From Aspidiotus rigidus (Eukaryota > Arthropoda > Insecta > Hemiptera > Diaspididae), in assembly GCA_035079385.1 (NCBI GenBank), contig JAVHKY010000012.1, positions 4,508,501 through 4,572,500 of the forward strand: 64,000 bases of DNA, read 5' to 3'. Within the stretch, counting starts at the first letter, position 1, and every line of letters begins with the position of its first letter. A program made the translations under genes and the position numbers. Below the pieces are notes generated by a model. That model saw only the letters and a program-made list of their open reading frames with translations. It was not told the DNA's origin and ran no database searches. Below are positions 46,838 to 58,389 of this stretch, piece by piece.

Positions 46838-47930
46838 CGGAAAAGGCGGGCAGGGTAGTCACATACCTGAACCGCCTGATGGCAAACCTAAGAAATCCGA
46901 GGGAAGCGAGAAGAAAGATAATGATGAGCACCGCACTGTCGGTCCTCCTATATGGTGCTACACACTCAATGAAGACAACTTACAGAAGAGAGAAATGGAA
47001 AAGAACGGACGAAGAGTTGTCTAGAGGTGTGTTAGTGCCTACCGCACTGTCTCGATGGAGACTCTTTGCGTATTAGCATGTTCACCATCAATCGAAGTCC
47101 TTGCTAAGGAGAGAGCGATGATGTTCAAAGCAAAAAAGAGAACAACCACTGACCAAAAGGCTTTACGAGTCAAGCAGGAGGTCAGGCGCTCCTTGCTTGA
47201 AAGATGGAAAGCCAGAATTTCTCAGAGTGAACTAGGTAAATTGAAGACCCGTGTGTTGATACGCAACCGTGATGAGTAGAGGAACCGCGACCATGGCCAG
47301 CTGAACCTTCACCTGACGCAGGTGTTGGATGGCCATGGCTTCAACAAGTACCCTCATGAGAAGTTGAGGGAAGTTGAACAGGCAATGTGTTCGCACTCCA
47401 ATCACACCTTATTTGAGTCTGACGCATGAAGAAGGCAAGCTTAGTCGGTATCTTCAAAAAGTTGAGGTCGATAAGAAACTTGCTCCAAATACGCCTGATA
47501 GCTACTATGCTAGGTTCCAAAGAATCACGGAACCGGGTGTCTGCATTTACAGCCACCGTCATGTAGAAGAAGAAGAAGAAGAAGAAGACTATAGAATGGG
47601 ATAAGCAAGTTCAAAACCACGCTATGGCTTACTTCAACATCTGTGTACCACCCACATTCTCTGCGAGAAAGAGAGAAAGGATAAGAGCTTGAAGAAAGAC
47701 AATTAAAGAAGAGAGACTCTCACAGCGGCTTAGTTTTAGGTTGTGTCTGGTGTGTGCTAAAGTTTGCTTGTATGGAGACACTGCAGTTTGGCAGTCGCCC
47801 AAAGGGTTTCGCCGAGGATATTCTTCCAAAATATACCAGAGAGGGGAGGAAACGAAAGTAATGCATAAACAATCCGCACCACTAGAGAAAGGGCAGGTGC
47901 ACATGATGTATTAGGCTTAGAAATAATTGT
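46838..47930 (+). mobile_element. LINE copy 2: decayed relative of the 27.6-kb R1-clade element
   Basis: Begins GGAAAAGGCGGGCAGGGTAG, matching 28974 onward in the first copy, and follows it to the 3' UTR, ending near GGTGCACATGATGTATT. Retained pieces include MANLRNPREARRKIMMSTAL, LCVLACSPSIEVLAKERAMM and LRVKQEVRRSLLERWKARIS. Many indels and stops break it, and a GAA microsatellite (47565-47587) has grown near the ORF end. It contains only the post-RT region. I found no clear target duplication. Confidence 0.85.
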
Positions 47931-50900
47931 TTAGGGGGAGGGGGTGTTATTATGACGTTAACAATGATCTTGGTAGGCAGAGTCAAAGAAGGTGAAGGCG
48001 GGATGATCACTCAAGACGAAGCAGAATCTATTCAATATGATCGATGAAATCGATACAGGCTCGTTGGTTTTCGATAAATCAATATTATCGATGAAATAGG
48101 GGGCTCGTTTGACCTACAAGAAGGTCAGAAATGCCTGTCAGCTTTCCGCCCCTACATTGGGCGTGCAGAAGACTTAAGATATCTGTACGCTCAATTCTCC
48201 CGTTCGAGCACCATAATGTGTAGACTTGCCAATTTCTTTAGGTAATCTTAAAATCTACGCACAGTAGATCAAATTCTTCGACGTACACTCATTCTCCAGA
48301 CGGATTAGCCTAATTTTCTGGAATAAGACATCTCTGAAAACGCACTTTATGGTGAGCTCTTTATGAATGACCTATAAAACGTGGACTTATCAAAAGCATC
48401 TAGAACGGATTCGTCTGATGAAGCGTTTCATTTTAATGGAACTTCGTAAATTTTTCCAACGAAAGTAAAACGTCGTATAAGATATCGCATTATCCAATCG
48501 CTCACCATCTTATACCGCATAGAAGAAGTGATTAACTCCTTACATTACATCCGATTTAAGTAGGCAGTAAAAGCACCGCTAATGAAAAAGTAATACGAAA
48601 ATCATTTAGTCTTCCCCAAAAGCGAAAGATAAAAATAGCAGCGCGCATTCATCTTTCGGAAACAATACTATCCACCCATCGGCTCTAGAATCGCGTTCTA
48701 GATATCTAATCTCGGTTTCGGAGCGAATGAAAAGATTTTGTAAATTGTAACGATAACGATGCCCGAAATGGTTTGGGTGGCGAGGGGTAAAAATATACCG
48801 CGGCAGTAAACGAGAGTTATAGAAAAAAAAGAGAGCTTTGTGCATTTTGTAGGCGGTGACGCGAGACGGTATAGCACTACTGCCAAAATTGTAAAAGCAC
48901 CCCCATTGTCTCGGTTCACTGGTGTATAAAGGCTGAGGGGTGGTTAGACTGTACGGTGTTCCCTGTTCGTACCACCATCTCGCTTTAAACTCGCAATTAC
49001 TAATGTTTTATAGGAAACCCCTTCGCTAAAAGAAACTTTACATCGCTCTTAACACCAACACACCTGTCACTGCGGGGCTTTCTGACTATATTTAGTCCGT
49101 GATTCAAAAATCAAAACACAATGCTTGTAAATCAGTCCGCTTTATTATTTCCGCAAGTTGAATAATAATGCGAAAAACCTGCCCGGATACGTTTTTGTTC
49201 GAGCTTAATATGAAAGCCGAGCGACTTGAAGGAGAAAGTCCGTCAAATAAGTGGAAATATCAAACTTCACTTTTGTTCTTATAAATTAAACGTGAAGAGG
49301 AAACCAAAAATAGTCGTTTTTGCTGATTGCAGGAAAATGAAATATTTTTCTCTCGGGCTAATTTTAAGAGAAGGTATATCTCGTCTCCCTGCGTAGAATA
49401 TTATTTTTTGCGAAAGAAAAGAAAAGAATGACGAAAACACAGCAATTAATCAACAAGTATTTGTAATTTCATGACCAAGATCTTACTAGCGAGGTGCGCG
49501 CAGACTGACGAAAAAGAAAACTTTGTAAATGATACCGAGATGTTCCTCAATTGATTTTATGATAGAGTAGCTATACTTCAGCGTTAAATATTCTTTGGTC
49601 AACAGAGATACGACCTCGTAGAATTGTTATCTCGAACATTCTTACAGAAACAACAGTCCAGTACGTATTATTTTTCCAATTTAAAAAATGAGATTTATTG
49701 CGTACAAAATTGCCAGATACAGGATAAGTGTGACTTAGATCGATGAATTTTTCAGTTGATTTTTCTTTGTAATGAAATTAGTTCCGTGAAAAATGTATGA
49801 ATTTTTGCTGGAAAAAACTTACACGTATATACATCGATACGTATTTACAAACTCTCAGTGGCGTAAAATTACAAAATGAAATAGCAGATGTCTCGTAAAA
49901 GGGTTAACAGAAAAAAAAGAAGAAAAAAAGGAACCCTATATCATTGAGAAAATCCAATAATTCATCGAATCTGAGGCACGAAACGTTGTAGTTCTGATTT
50001 CGACAGATCTGCGGGTGCGAATATGTGTACCACCGGTGTTACACTGGTGAAGTAAAATGTCGACGAGAAGAATATGGGCCTGTTATCCAGATGCACTAAA
50101 TACCTTCTAATTATGCTCAAGAATTTCCTGTTTTGTGAGAAAAACGTGTAAAACGATAAACTGGTACTCGTTGTTTTACTTTGCAAAACCTAAAGGGCCT
50201 TGGTTAGTTATTAGCTTGATAGTCTTTAGACTTATAAAAACTTTTAACAAATCACAAACATCTTCTGCCTTCTAAGATATTTAATGTACATGATTATATA
50301 TTCCATATTAAGTTTAAGAACGAGTGAAATATTTATTGTGACACTGACACTCTTGGAAATCTGATCTCGATATATCTTTGTTAAAAATCTAATCACAATA
50401 CGTAATATTAGCAAAATATTTAAAAAATCAAACATTTTATTGCATCGTAAATTTCGCATTTTTTGTCAAGCTCGGGATCCAAAATTCAACTGAATTCCTT
50501 TGGTTAGTTGAGTCTTCTCATGAAACTCACGTTTCCCTTTTCCGTTCCGTTCCGATAGCTTAAATTCTAGCAACCAACCAGATGAATGTAGGTTTTGCTT
50601 CTTCTTACGAAGATTAGTTTTTAATGTGCTGATTAGAAGTAAGTAAGAACCATCCACTTCCAGGATGAAAAATGTGCATACATACAAACACGTTTGACTC
50701 CCGAACGTACAAGGGAAAAATTTCGATCTTAGCAATCAATAAACGCTTGAAAAAGAATCTATTTAGCTTTTAGACATTTTGTAAAATGTTTAACAGCGAA
50801 ATAAGAATCATTTTGCTATTGTAGAAATGTTTAGAATTGGGATCAGATCACAAACTTCGTTCACACCACACGGGTTAACATTCGTTCCATGAGGTTCTTC

Positions 50901-51269
50901 AAATTTCTTCTATGACTTAGTTGAGCTGATTTCTTTCTCAGTCTTCAAGATCGTAGTAACTATGACTACAAGAAGCATAAGGTACATATTATTAGAAAGA
51001 TTTTGCAGAGGCTCGTAGGAGTTGAGCCCTTCTCTTTTAATCACCTCAAGGATTAAATTTTACGTCACAAAACATAAGAAACGTTTCATGATTTTTCGAT
51101 TTCTTACCCAATTTTTTCACCAACTTGACTCCCTTTTTCCTTTTTAATATCGTGACGTCATCATTCTTGAAGAACTTGTAAAAAATTGACCGACCATGTC
51201 AAAATATGAATTCAACAAATAGAAAGTTACATGAACGAAGTGAAAAAATTCGAAATATTTAAAGAGCGA
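47931..51269. other. No gene recognised
   Basis: AT-rich DNA with short frames only. No repeat family from elsewhere in the window was noticed here. Confidence 0.4.
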
Positions 51270-51870
51270 AAAGGAAGGAATGAATGCAATATTTTTTCAA
51301 TTTAAAATGAATTTAATAATATAATATTTTAAATTCAAGAAAATAATTTATTTTAATATTTTATTTAAAAATTTTATTCAATTGATGCATGTGATTATCT
51401 TATAATTAGTTTAAATTCTTGTCCATACGGTTATCTAAGAAATTTTAATGAAAAACTTCATGCCACAAGTTTTTTATTAAGATTATCTTTTAAATTTTCA
51501 TTTTATATTTTAAAAAATCATTGAACTTGAATTATTTACTGTTGATGAAGCTATTAATATTTTAATATGAATTTTTCATTTATTATAATTTTGAATATTT
51601 ATTTATTGATAATTTTTTGTTCATGAGATTTTCTGGATTTAATACTTTTTCATTATCAAATTATCAATATTTAGGCCTATTAACTCAATTTAAATTATTT
51701 CAATTTAAAAATATTTTTAATTCAATCAAATAAATTTCATTTATTAAATAAAATTAAAATTCAAGTTTATTAATAATAAAAAATGAATCTAACAATTCTT
51801 CTTGCATTAGGTTTTCATTAAAATTATAAATTAAATCGATTATTCTTATAAAGCAATATTTAATAAAAAT
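51270..51870. other. Extremely AT-rich island, left half
   Basis: Well under 20% GC by eye, much lower than its flanks. Continues after TE-X copy B at 57083-57290, so TE-X inserted into a block of roughly 0.8 kb. No open frame is seen in the standard code. A mitochondrial or other organellar origin was considered but not supported by any recognised gene. Confidence 0.4.
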
Positions 51871-52139
51871 TTTCTGGCATAGCCAAATAAATGAAAATCA
51901 TGTTCCATGTCTTTTATCTATCTATTTTATAACTGAGAGCGTCGTCCCCCGCATGATACACTGAACAGATTTCGTCGTGCGATAGCTCAAATGAAAGTAT
52001 TTGAACTCGACAAGGTTGTTTGAAGTTTTTATTGACAGAATTTGCGCCGGTTCGATTGTAATTAAGCTGTAAAGCTCGATTGCGTGTGTGTGTATGTGTG
52101 AGTTTGTTGTTACACATCTTGCTACATAGAATCCCTGTT

Positions 52140-52330
52140 CACTGTTCGATCAGCGCGTTAACCGTGTTCAACCAAGTAGTGTTGTTCCGCTGCCCACTTT
52201 ACATTTCCTACCGGGTTCAACCGAGCAGTGTTGCTCCGCTGTCAACATCGTATTTCCTACCCAGCGTGACCGCTCCATCCTTACCGACTGTAAATGTGTG
52301 TTCGATCGGACAGTGTTATTCAATCGTACG
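52140..52330. repeat. Three diverged units of a roughly 60-bp tandem repeat in Helitron-1
   Basis: Units share GTTCAACCAAGTAGTGTTGT or GTTCAACCGAGCAGTGTTGC, then CCGCTG, then ATTTCCTACC. The third unit is more diverged (GTTCGATCGGACAGTGTTAT). No coding potential. Confidence 0.65.
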
Positions 52331-52786
52331 ACACATGTATGTCGGGTGAATTGGTTACACTGGTAGAGAACAATGAATCACGACTGTACATATGTGCGTG
52401 CAATGTTCAATAGCCCAGGTTTCTATGACGTCAATTTCGTTGTTATCAACATGGCTGATCCAGATTGATTTGTTTACATTTTTTGTCCAAATATACTTAG
52501 TCAACTTCACAGTAAAATTCTGAAGTTCTTCTGCAAAATGAATCAAAAGTATTTACGCAAACGAATTTTACAGACTCTGTAGATTATTATGAGATATAGA
52601 ACATCGAAAAATATTGAAAAACAACGTTTTGACTTTTGAGAACCTATCGAAAAATGTGAATATTTCATTCTCAAATGGCGTCATTGCAATACCAAATACG
52701 GCTAAGTTTTGACAATGTTAATATTAGGACTGTAATAATTGGAAACTGTAGACGTTTAACCATCTTTTGATTCATAATATTAAGAA

Positions 52787-55065
52787 CTAGCCGCTTACAG
52801 CGCGCCTTCGGCGCGCCTGGCGGCTAGGCCTGCGGCGCCGGACAGGCTCGCGTTTCGCGCTCGCTGGTTTGTTCATTAGTTTTGTCATGACAGACTCGCG
52901 CTTCGCGCTCGCTGGTTAGGCGTAACGGGCTCGCGCTTCGCGCTCGCAAAGAGCACGCCGCCGACGGACTATCACTTGCTGAAAGATACCTACTACCTAC
53001 GCGACAGAGCAGATTTTTATATTTCATGAGAGCTCATAACGTTTGAACTTTCAATAGTCAAATATGTATTCCCACTTGCCATCTAGTTCACTGTTCCCAC
53101 CAGTACACACACACACACACATACGCAATTCCAAACTCAACCAACAAACAGCCCGCTGGTATGGGTAAAGGCTAATTTTGTCCTAGCTCTGTCAAGACCA
53201 AGGTGTGGGTTTCTGACCATCATAGTCTTATATTTTTCAGAATTTCTTCAATATGAGTCATATGGGATTTGGTATTGAGAATTCAAGGGAGTCTAGACCT
53301 AGATAAAATAGTATAAAGATGGCCTAGACCTATTATAAGCCTGAGAGTCAACATTTTTCTCGAATCTCAAACTATGTATGATAGGTGTGGGACTTGAAAA
53401 AATTCCTATCACATACAGCTCGAGAGTCGACATTTTTCCAAGTCCCTCTCCTATCATATATAGCTCGATAGTCAAAACTTTTCCAAGTTTTTTGTTGGAC
53501 GGCGGAAGGCAAATTTCTCAAAAAGCCACTCATAGAACAGGATCACTGTTAAAATTTTGACTCTTGAGCTATATATGATAGAAGGGGGACTTGAACAAAT
53601 TCCTATCATATATGGCTCCAGAGTCAAAAATTTTCTAAGTCCCTCTCATATCATATATGGGTCGATAGTACAAATTTTTCCAAGTTTTTTGTTGGACAGC
53701 GGACGGCAAGATTCTCAAAAAGCCCCCTATAGAACAGGTTGCCTGTTAAAACATCACTAAATATCACGACAGCCACATCTAACCACTTTCTCTGATAATA
53801 AAATCCTACTGGAACTGGATACTTCAATTGATATTGATAAGTAAAATAATTAAGCGTAGGTAGATATCATTTCAAACAATCAAAGATCACGTTCCGTATT
53901 CATAATTCGAATCACGATTCTACATATTGTATTTATGCAATTGATCAAAAACTCATCGCAATTGACCAAAACCACATCAAACTAGGTACTCGTACTATTC
54001 AGATGATATTTTTCTATTTACTTTCGGGATTTGTAGATTAAATCTCATTGCGCTTCTCTTTTGATTTAGAGCATTCGAGTTCCTGAGAACCAAAACGTAA
54101 GAACCTACAAAATAATTTGAAATTTCATAATTCACAAAAAGCAGAAGCTATATGCGATCAAGTATCATCAGTACTGTCAATTAAAATATCTACCTCTTAC
54201 GACATTATCAAACATTTTCTAATGTTGTTCCGCGATTTGTGAAATAAATCTCACAGGCTAGTTTTTCCTTCGATTTCGAGAATTCAAGTACTTGCGGACT
54301 AAAACATAGGACCTACAAAATAGTCTAACGATAAGGAAAATTCATCTACCAGTATCGGATACTTGATGGATTGATAAATAAGTAAGAGCAGTATCACTTC
54401 ATGCGATCGAGAATCACGTTCTGTATTCATAATTCGAATCACGATTCTATTTCTACAATCGATCAAGAACACATCAACCTACCATACTTACTATTTTCAA
54501 CCTCTTTCTCCTGTTAATGAGTAATAGTTCACTTGCGCTTATTGATCTTCTCATCCGATAGACTTCATCCACAACAGAAAACACAAAACCTGGCCGTTCA
54601 TTTCCTATTGGTTTTCTTAGGAAATTAGAATTTCAACTTTTCGCTGATCCTATTTCGTTCCAAATTTCATATAATACCAGTATACGAAAAACCGAAGCTA
54701 GATGCGATCACAAATCAATGATACCCATTTATGTCTTCCAACACTATCCTATCGAACAATTTTTAATTTTGTTTCGTTATTCTGGCTGAAAAATGAATAT
54801 CAATTGTTTCTCAGTTGTTCAGTTCAGTCCTCTTTCAATTTCAAAGTTTCGAACACAAAATAGCAGAATGATAATAATGACAGTCAAATTTTAATAATGA
54901 TAAAAATTTTCTGAAAATATTCAACGTATCCATGTTGTGCCGAATGATAGCCGATAGCACCCTTGCTGTCGACACGCAGGACCGAGTGAGCGCACCCCGG
55001 TGGCCACTGATCGACAGACACCACGTTCGACGGTTTGTAAACAAACCGCGCTTTATTATATAGGA
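52787..55065 (-). mobile_element. Helitron-2, non-autonomous, nested in Helitron-1
   Basis: On the minus strand it begins TCCTATATAATAAAGCGCGG after a host A (55066) and ends CTAG before a host T (52786). The 3' hairpin is a GC-only 7-bp stem, GGCGCGC-GAA-GCGCGCC read on either strand at 52800-52816, placed 9 nt before CTAG. Nearby, the palindromic word GCTCGCGCTTCGCGCTCGC occurs three times (52846, 52894 and 52929, with small changes). It contains 45-bp monomers (53390-53690) and quasi-repeated AT-rich blocks with ATTCGAATCACGATTCTA (53906 and 54429). No Rep/helicase coding is present. Confidence 0.85.
53390..53700. repeat. 45-bp monomer units inside Helitron-2
   Basis: Units of CCTATCATATATAGCTCGA with AGTCAAAATTTTTCCAAGT, plus GTTGGACGGCGGAAGGCAA-type variants and the shared tail CTCAAAAAGCC...ATAGAACAGG. 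Same monomer as the array at 35515-35945. One unit near 53555-53590 is inverted. Confidence 0.85.
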
Positions 55066-55468
55066 TATATTAAGAATAACTTTAATAGACAATTGAATGA
55101 AACACTTATCAGCTTGAAAAACATGCTTCAAGAGGTACTGTTCTCTTGATCTTGGTGATCATGAAATACTTTCTTCTTGATCACGTTGATAGGAATCAAC
55201 GGAAATGTATCTCTTGAATCGTGTCTGACGTCAGAGAAACTTGGGCTATTTCTAAAAATGAACTCTGCTAAGGACGCAGTATGCATTCAGGCTGAATGAG
55301 TAGCGACTATTATGCTGTGCATGTGTAGGTGTATGTGCGCATGCGATGTTTTGTGATGTAAACCGGGCAAAACATATAATCAGGAATGCAGTGATTTTGA
55401 ACGATCTGCATATGCGGTTATATTATTCTGATCGCTCTGTGTATGCGGTTATACGAGTAATTGTCTGA

Positions 55469-56129
55469 GTGATTATGGTGAAGAAAAAAGCAAATCTTGA
55501 TCGTAAACGACGCCGAACGACAAATACCATTGCATGTAATGCCAAAAAAATTAATAATGGCGATGAGCCGAATTTGGGATTAGCTTTTGATTTCGAGTGC
55601 AGTGAAGTTGGAGATTACACATATTTGGTGGATATTGGAGATCCAGAGTCAAAGTGTCCTCATTGTTCAGCAAAGACATGGAAAGATGAGTCAAAGGGAT
55701 TCTGTTGTTTAAGTGGTAAGGTACAATTAGGAACTTTACCTCAACCTCCAACATTGTTGTCGGACCTATTATCAGGCAAGGACAGTCGTAGCAAGCTATT
55801 TTTGTCTAAGATTAGAGCCTATAATAGTTCCTTGGCCATGACTTCAATCGGCTGCAATGAAGTGTCCGTGGGTAATTTCATGCCGACTTTTAAAATTTAT
55901 GGGAAACTAATATCACCGGATCGGTAGCTTATTGCCATGCCCAAACGAATCTGCTAAATTTCTACAAATTCATTTTGTCAGAAATGACGATGAAGAAGCA
56001 TCAATCCGATGTATGTACTCGGACACAAAGGAAAATATAAGTTTCATGAAAGAATTAATTGTAAGTTCCATTACCTACCTAGCCACTAAGACTTCAGATA
56101 TTGTCTACATTTCCTTTCTTTTTTTGTGA
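55469..56129 (+). pseudogene. Helitron protein N-terminal domain, truncated
   Basis: The frame 55469-55927 has a basic start (KKKANLDRKRRR), then CPHCSAKTWKDESKGFCC, SGKVQLGTLPQPPTLLSDLL, FLSKIRAYNSSLAMTSIGCN and FMPTFKIYGKLI. This is the cysteine-rich N-terminal region of Helitron Rep/helicase proteins (CPHC-A--W, CC-GKV-LP, IR-YNS-LA--S-G, P-F-I-G). A TAG at 55925-55927 interrupts it. The next frame continues LLPCPNESAKFLQIHFVRND and DEEASIRCMY, which belong to the same domain. The HUH replication nuclease and helicase domains that should follow are deleted. Confidence 0.88.
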
Positions 56130-57082
56130 TGTTAGTACTAATCCTTTTTTATGTTTGTATTTAGTATTTCTTTTTTTGTTACCTACTGTTTTTATTTTTC
56201 CTATTTTGTTATAAATACAGATTTTTTCATCAAGTTCCTCTATTAGTGTTTTTTGCATTGTTTTTTATTTATAAAGGAATCGGTATTCTTCAAAGTCCGT
56301 TCATTTTGTTAAAAAGTACTTTCCTACAAATCATTCATCAATTTGCCAACACTAAATTTACACATAACGTTGATTATGCATGCTTTTTCTAAATATGACA
56401 ATTGCTCGCCCGAGGAGCGGGTAGCTCCGCTAGTATTTTATCAGTCATCTTGAAATATTTCAGTCTAGGCTTCTACTAGGTCAAGTGTTCGTGAGATATT
56501 ATTCGTTTACCCCTTTACCTATCTTGGCGTCATATAAGTCTTCTATGAGGAATATAAGGTAGCGCGAACTCGCTGTTGTATTGGAATGGTATGAGACAAT
56601 TCAAGTCTAGGAGACTTGGAAAAATTTCGACTATCCAGCCATATATTATGATAGGAAGAGGGACTTGGAAAATTTTCTAATTATTAATTATATTAATTAT
56701 TTAATTATTTAATTATTTATTTATTTATTTATTTAATTATTTAATTATCTAATTATTATTTAATTATTAATTAATTAATTATTTATTATTATTACGCGGG
56801 GTGTACTCGCGAATTTCTGAATCACCCACGGGGTAGAGATTTTCTAATTATCAATTATATTAATTATTTATTTATTTATTTAATTATTTAATTATATTAA
56901 TTATAATAATTATTTAATTATTTAATTATTTATTAATTAATTAATATAATTATTTATTATCATTACGCGGGGTGTACTCGCGAATTTCTGAATCACCCAC
57001 GGGGTAGAGATTTCTCTTGACGGGGGTGTACTCGCGAGTTTCAAAATCAGGGTCCGGCGAGAGAAAAGACATGGAACATGTC

Positions 57083-57290
57083 GAAAAAAAAGTATTATTA
57101 TTAGATAAATTAATATTTATTATTATTTATAAAACAAATTGATGGATATAAAATTAGAAATATTGATAATGAATTTTTATTTAATAATATTAAAATATTA
57201 TTTATATTAATTCATTTATAATTCATAATTTAAAATTTTGATTTGAATATTTTAATTTAAATTTATTAGTGAGGAAAGTTATAATATTGT
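57083..57290. other. Extremely AT-rich island, right half
   Basis: Continuation of 51270-51870 on the other side of TE-X copy B. No frame recognised. Confidence 0.4.
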
Positions 57291-57936
57291 TTTCAGAAGT
57301 CCCCTTCTTTGCGTAACTCATATTGAGCACAATGAGGTGTAAAAAGAGCTGAAAATTGAGAAAATCCCAAGTTCACAATTCTACTTTGTTAGTTAGCCTA
57401 CAAGAGTACTTCCGGGTAAGGACTGCTTCCGGGTACTACCTCACATCGCTACTGAGGAACAAGGCCTAAAACATTAGTTCTTATAGTCTAACACTATCAT
57501 CCAATTGGCTACAAAAATACTGCGCTGTGATTGGTTCATCCGCCTACAACCTGCGTTTCTATCGACCATTAGGTTTGCTGTCGGTTCTGCTCTCCCTGTC
57601 TTGTCTAATCACTAGAGCACGGATTTCTTGGCATTTTTGAAGCTGAGTTTTGGCTATTTAAATTCAAAAATTGGCATTATTTGGCACGAAAAAAAAATCA
57701 CAAAAATCTTGAGTAAAAGTAAAAAATTGTGTATTAGATTTGACTTGAAACTCGTTTGTAAAATTAATATGAAAATCTATAAAAAGCGGGAATTATGTAA
57801 AATAATCAAATGTCCCTCAAGGTTTTCTTGCATATTTCTGCCTCCCAAGACATGTATCCGAAATATGTTACAGTGTTGCACGTTACATCCCCAAATTTTT
57901 GTACTCATCGTGAGTGTCATTTTTTTTCGTTCTTTT
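57291..57936. other. No gene recognised
   Basis: Contains scattered TTGGCATTATTTGGCAC words that recur after the MITE (58140-58205), probably an older unrecognised repeat into which the MITE inserted. Confidence 0.35.
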
Positions 57937-57942
57937 ATGCAT

Positions 57943-58115
57943 CAGGCGCGGATCCAGACGATCACTTTGGGGGGGCAATAACCCAAAAAAAATCCAAAGG
58001 ACTTTTTTTTTTCATATTTCCTTCGAAACTACAGATTTTTTGTTGTTTTTTGGACTTTTTTTTTGGGGGGGGGAGGACTAGTCCCCTATATCCCCTCCGC
58101 GTGGATCCGCGCCTG
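57943..58115. mobile_element. Short hAT-type MITE
   Basis: The terminal inverted repeats CAGGCGCGGATCCA and TGGATCCGCGCCTG are perfect 14-bp complements. ATGCAT directly abuts both ends (57937-57942 and 58116-58121). The 173-bp body is T- and G-rich with no ORF. CAGG-CGGATCCA ends are typical of hAT MITEs; the expected duplication is 8 bp, of which 6 match. Confidence 0.8.
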
Positions 58116-58389
58116 ATGCATATAAGGATTTTTTTGTTGATATTGGTCGTATTTGGCATTTTGTCCGTTTCTGGCACTTAAACCGGTTTTTGGCATTTTT
58201 GGCAAAAAAAAAATTTTCCCTAGCCTCTCCATATCCTAAAACGTGCTTACCTTTCACTCCCAATCCTCCCGCCCTCATGCAAGTAATCTGATAAATGCCA
58301 CGAAGTTCGTGCTCTACTAATCACCAATTTGAATAATGTTTCACTGTCAAACGTGACTACATTCTTCTACAGGCCAACTTCCTTGCTCC

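Larger units (their letters stand above)
51917..56433 (+). mobile_element. Helitron-1, non-autonomous, with part of its Rep/helicase gene
   Basis: Starts TCTATCTATTTTATAACTGA directly after a host A and ends CTAG directly before a host T, with no target duplication: the Helitron rule of insertion between A and T. A short hairpin (CCCG-AGGAG-CGGG, 56409-56421) lies 8 nt before CTAG. TE-X copy A supplies the exact empty site (A 19537 / T 19538). It retains the N-terminal part of the Helitron protein (55469-56129) in the matching orientation. The 5' region has a tandem repeat (52140-52330). Helitron-2 is nested at 52787-55065. Confidence 0.9.
51871..57082 (+). mobile_element. TE-X copy B, interrupted by a Helitron
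   Basis: Same ends as copy A: TTTCTGGCATAGCC and CATGTTCCATGTCTTTT at the left, AAAAGACATGGAACATG at the right. TE-X sequence runs from 51871 to 51916, is broken by Helitron-1, and resumes at 56434 with TATTTTATCAGTCATCTTG. It then has the same TTTA blocks and GTGTACTCGCGAATTTCTGA units (near 56800 and 56976). Without the Helitron it is about 0.7 kb, shorter than copy A because of fewer internal repeats. Confidence 0.8.

Noticed and set aside
51270..51870. Mitochondrial gene fragment
   Set aside because: No frame in standard or invertebrate mitochondrial code resembled a known mitochondrial protein when read by eye; kept only as a low-interest question.
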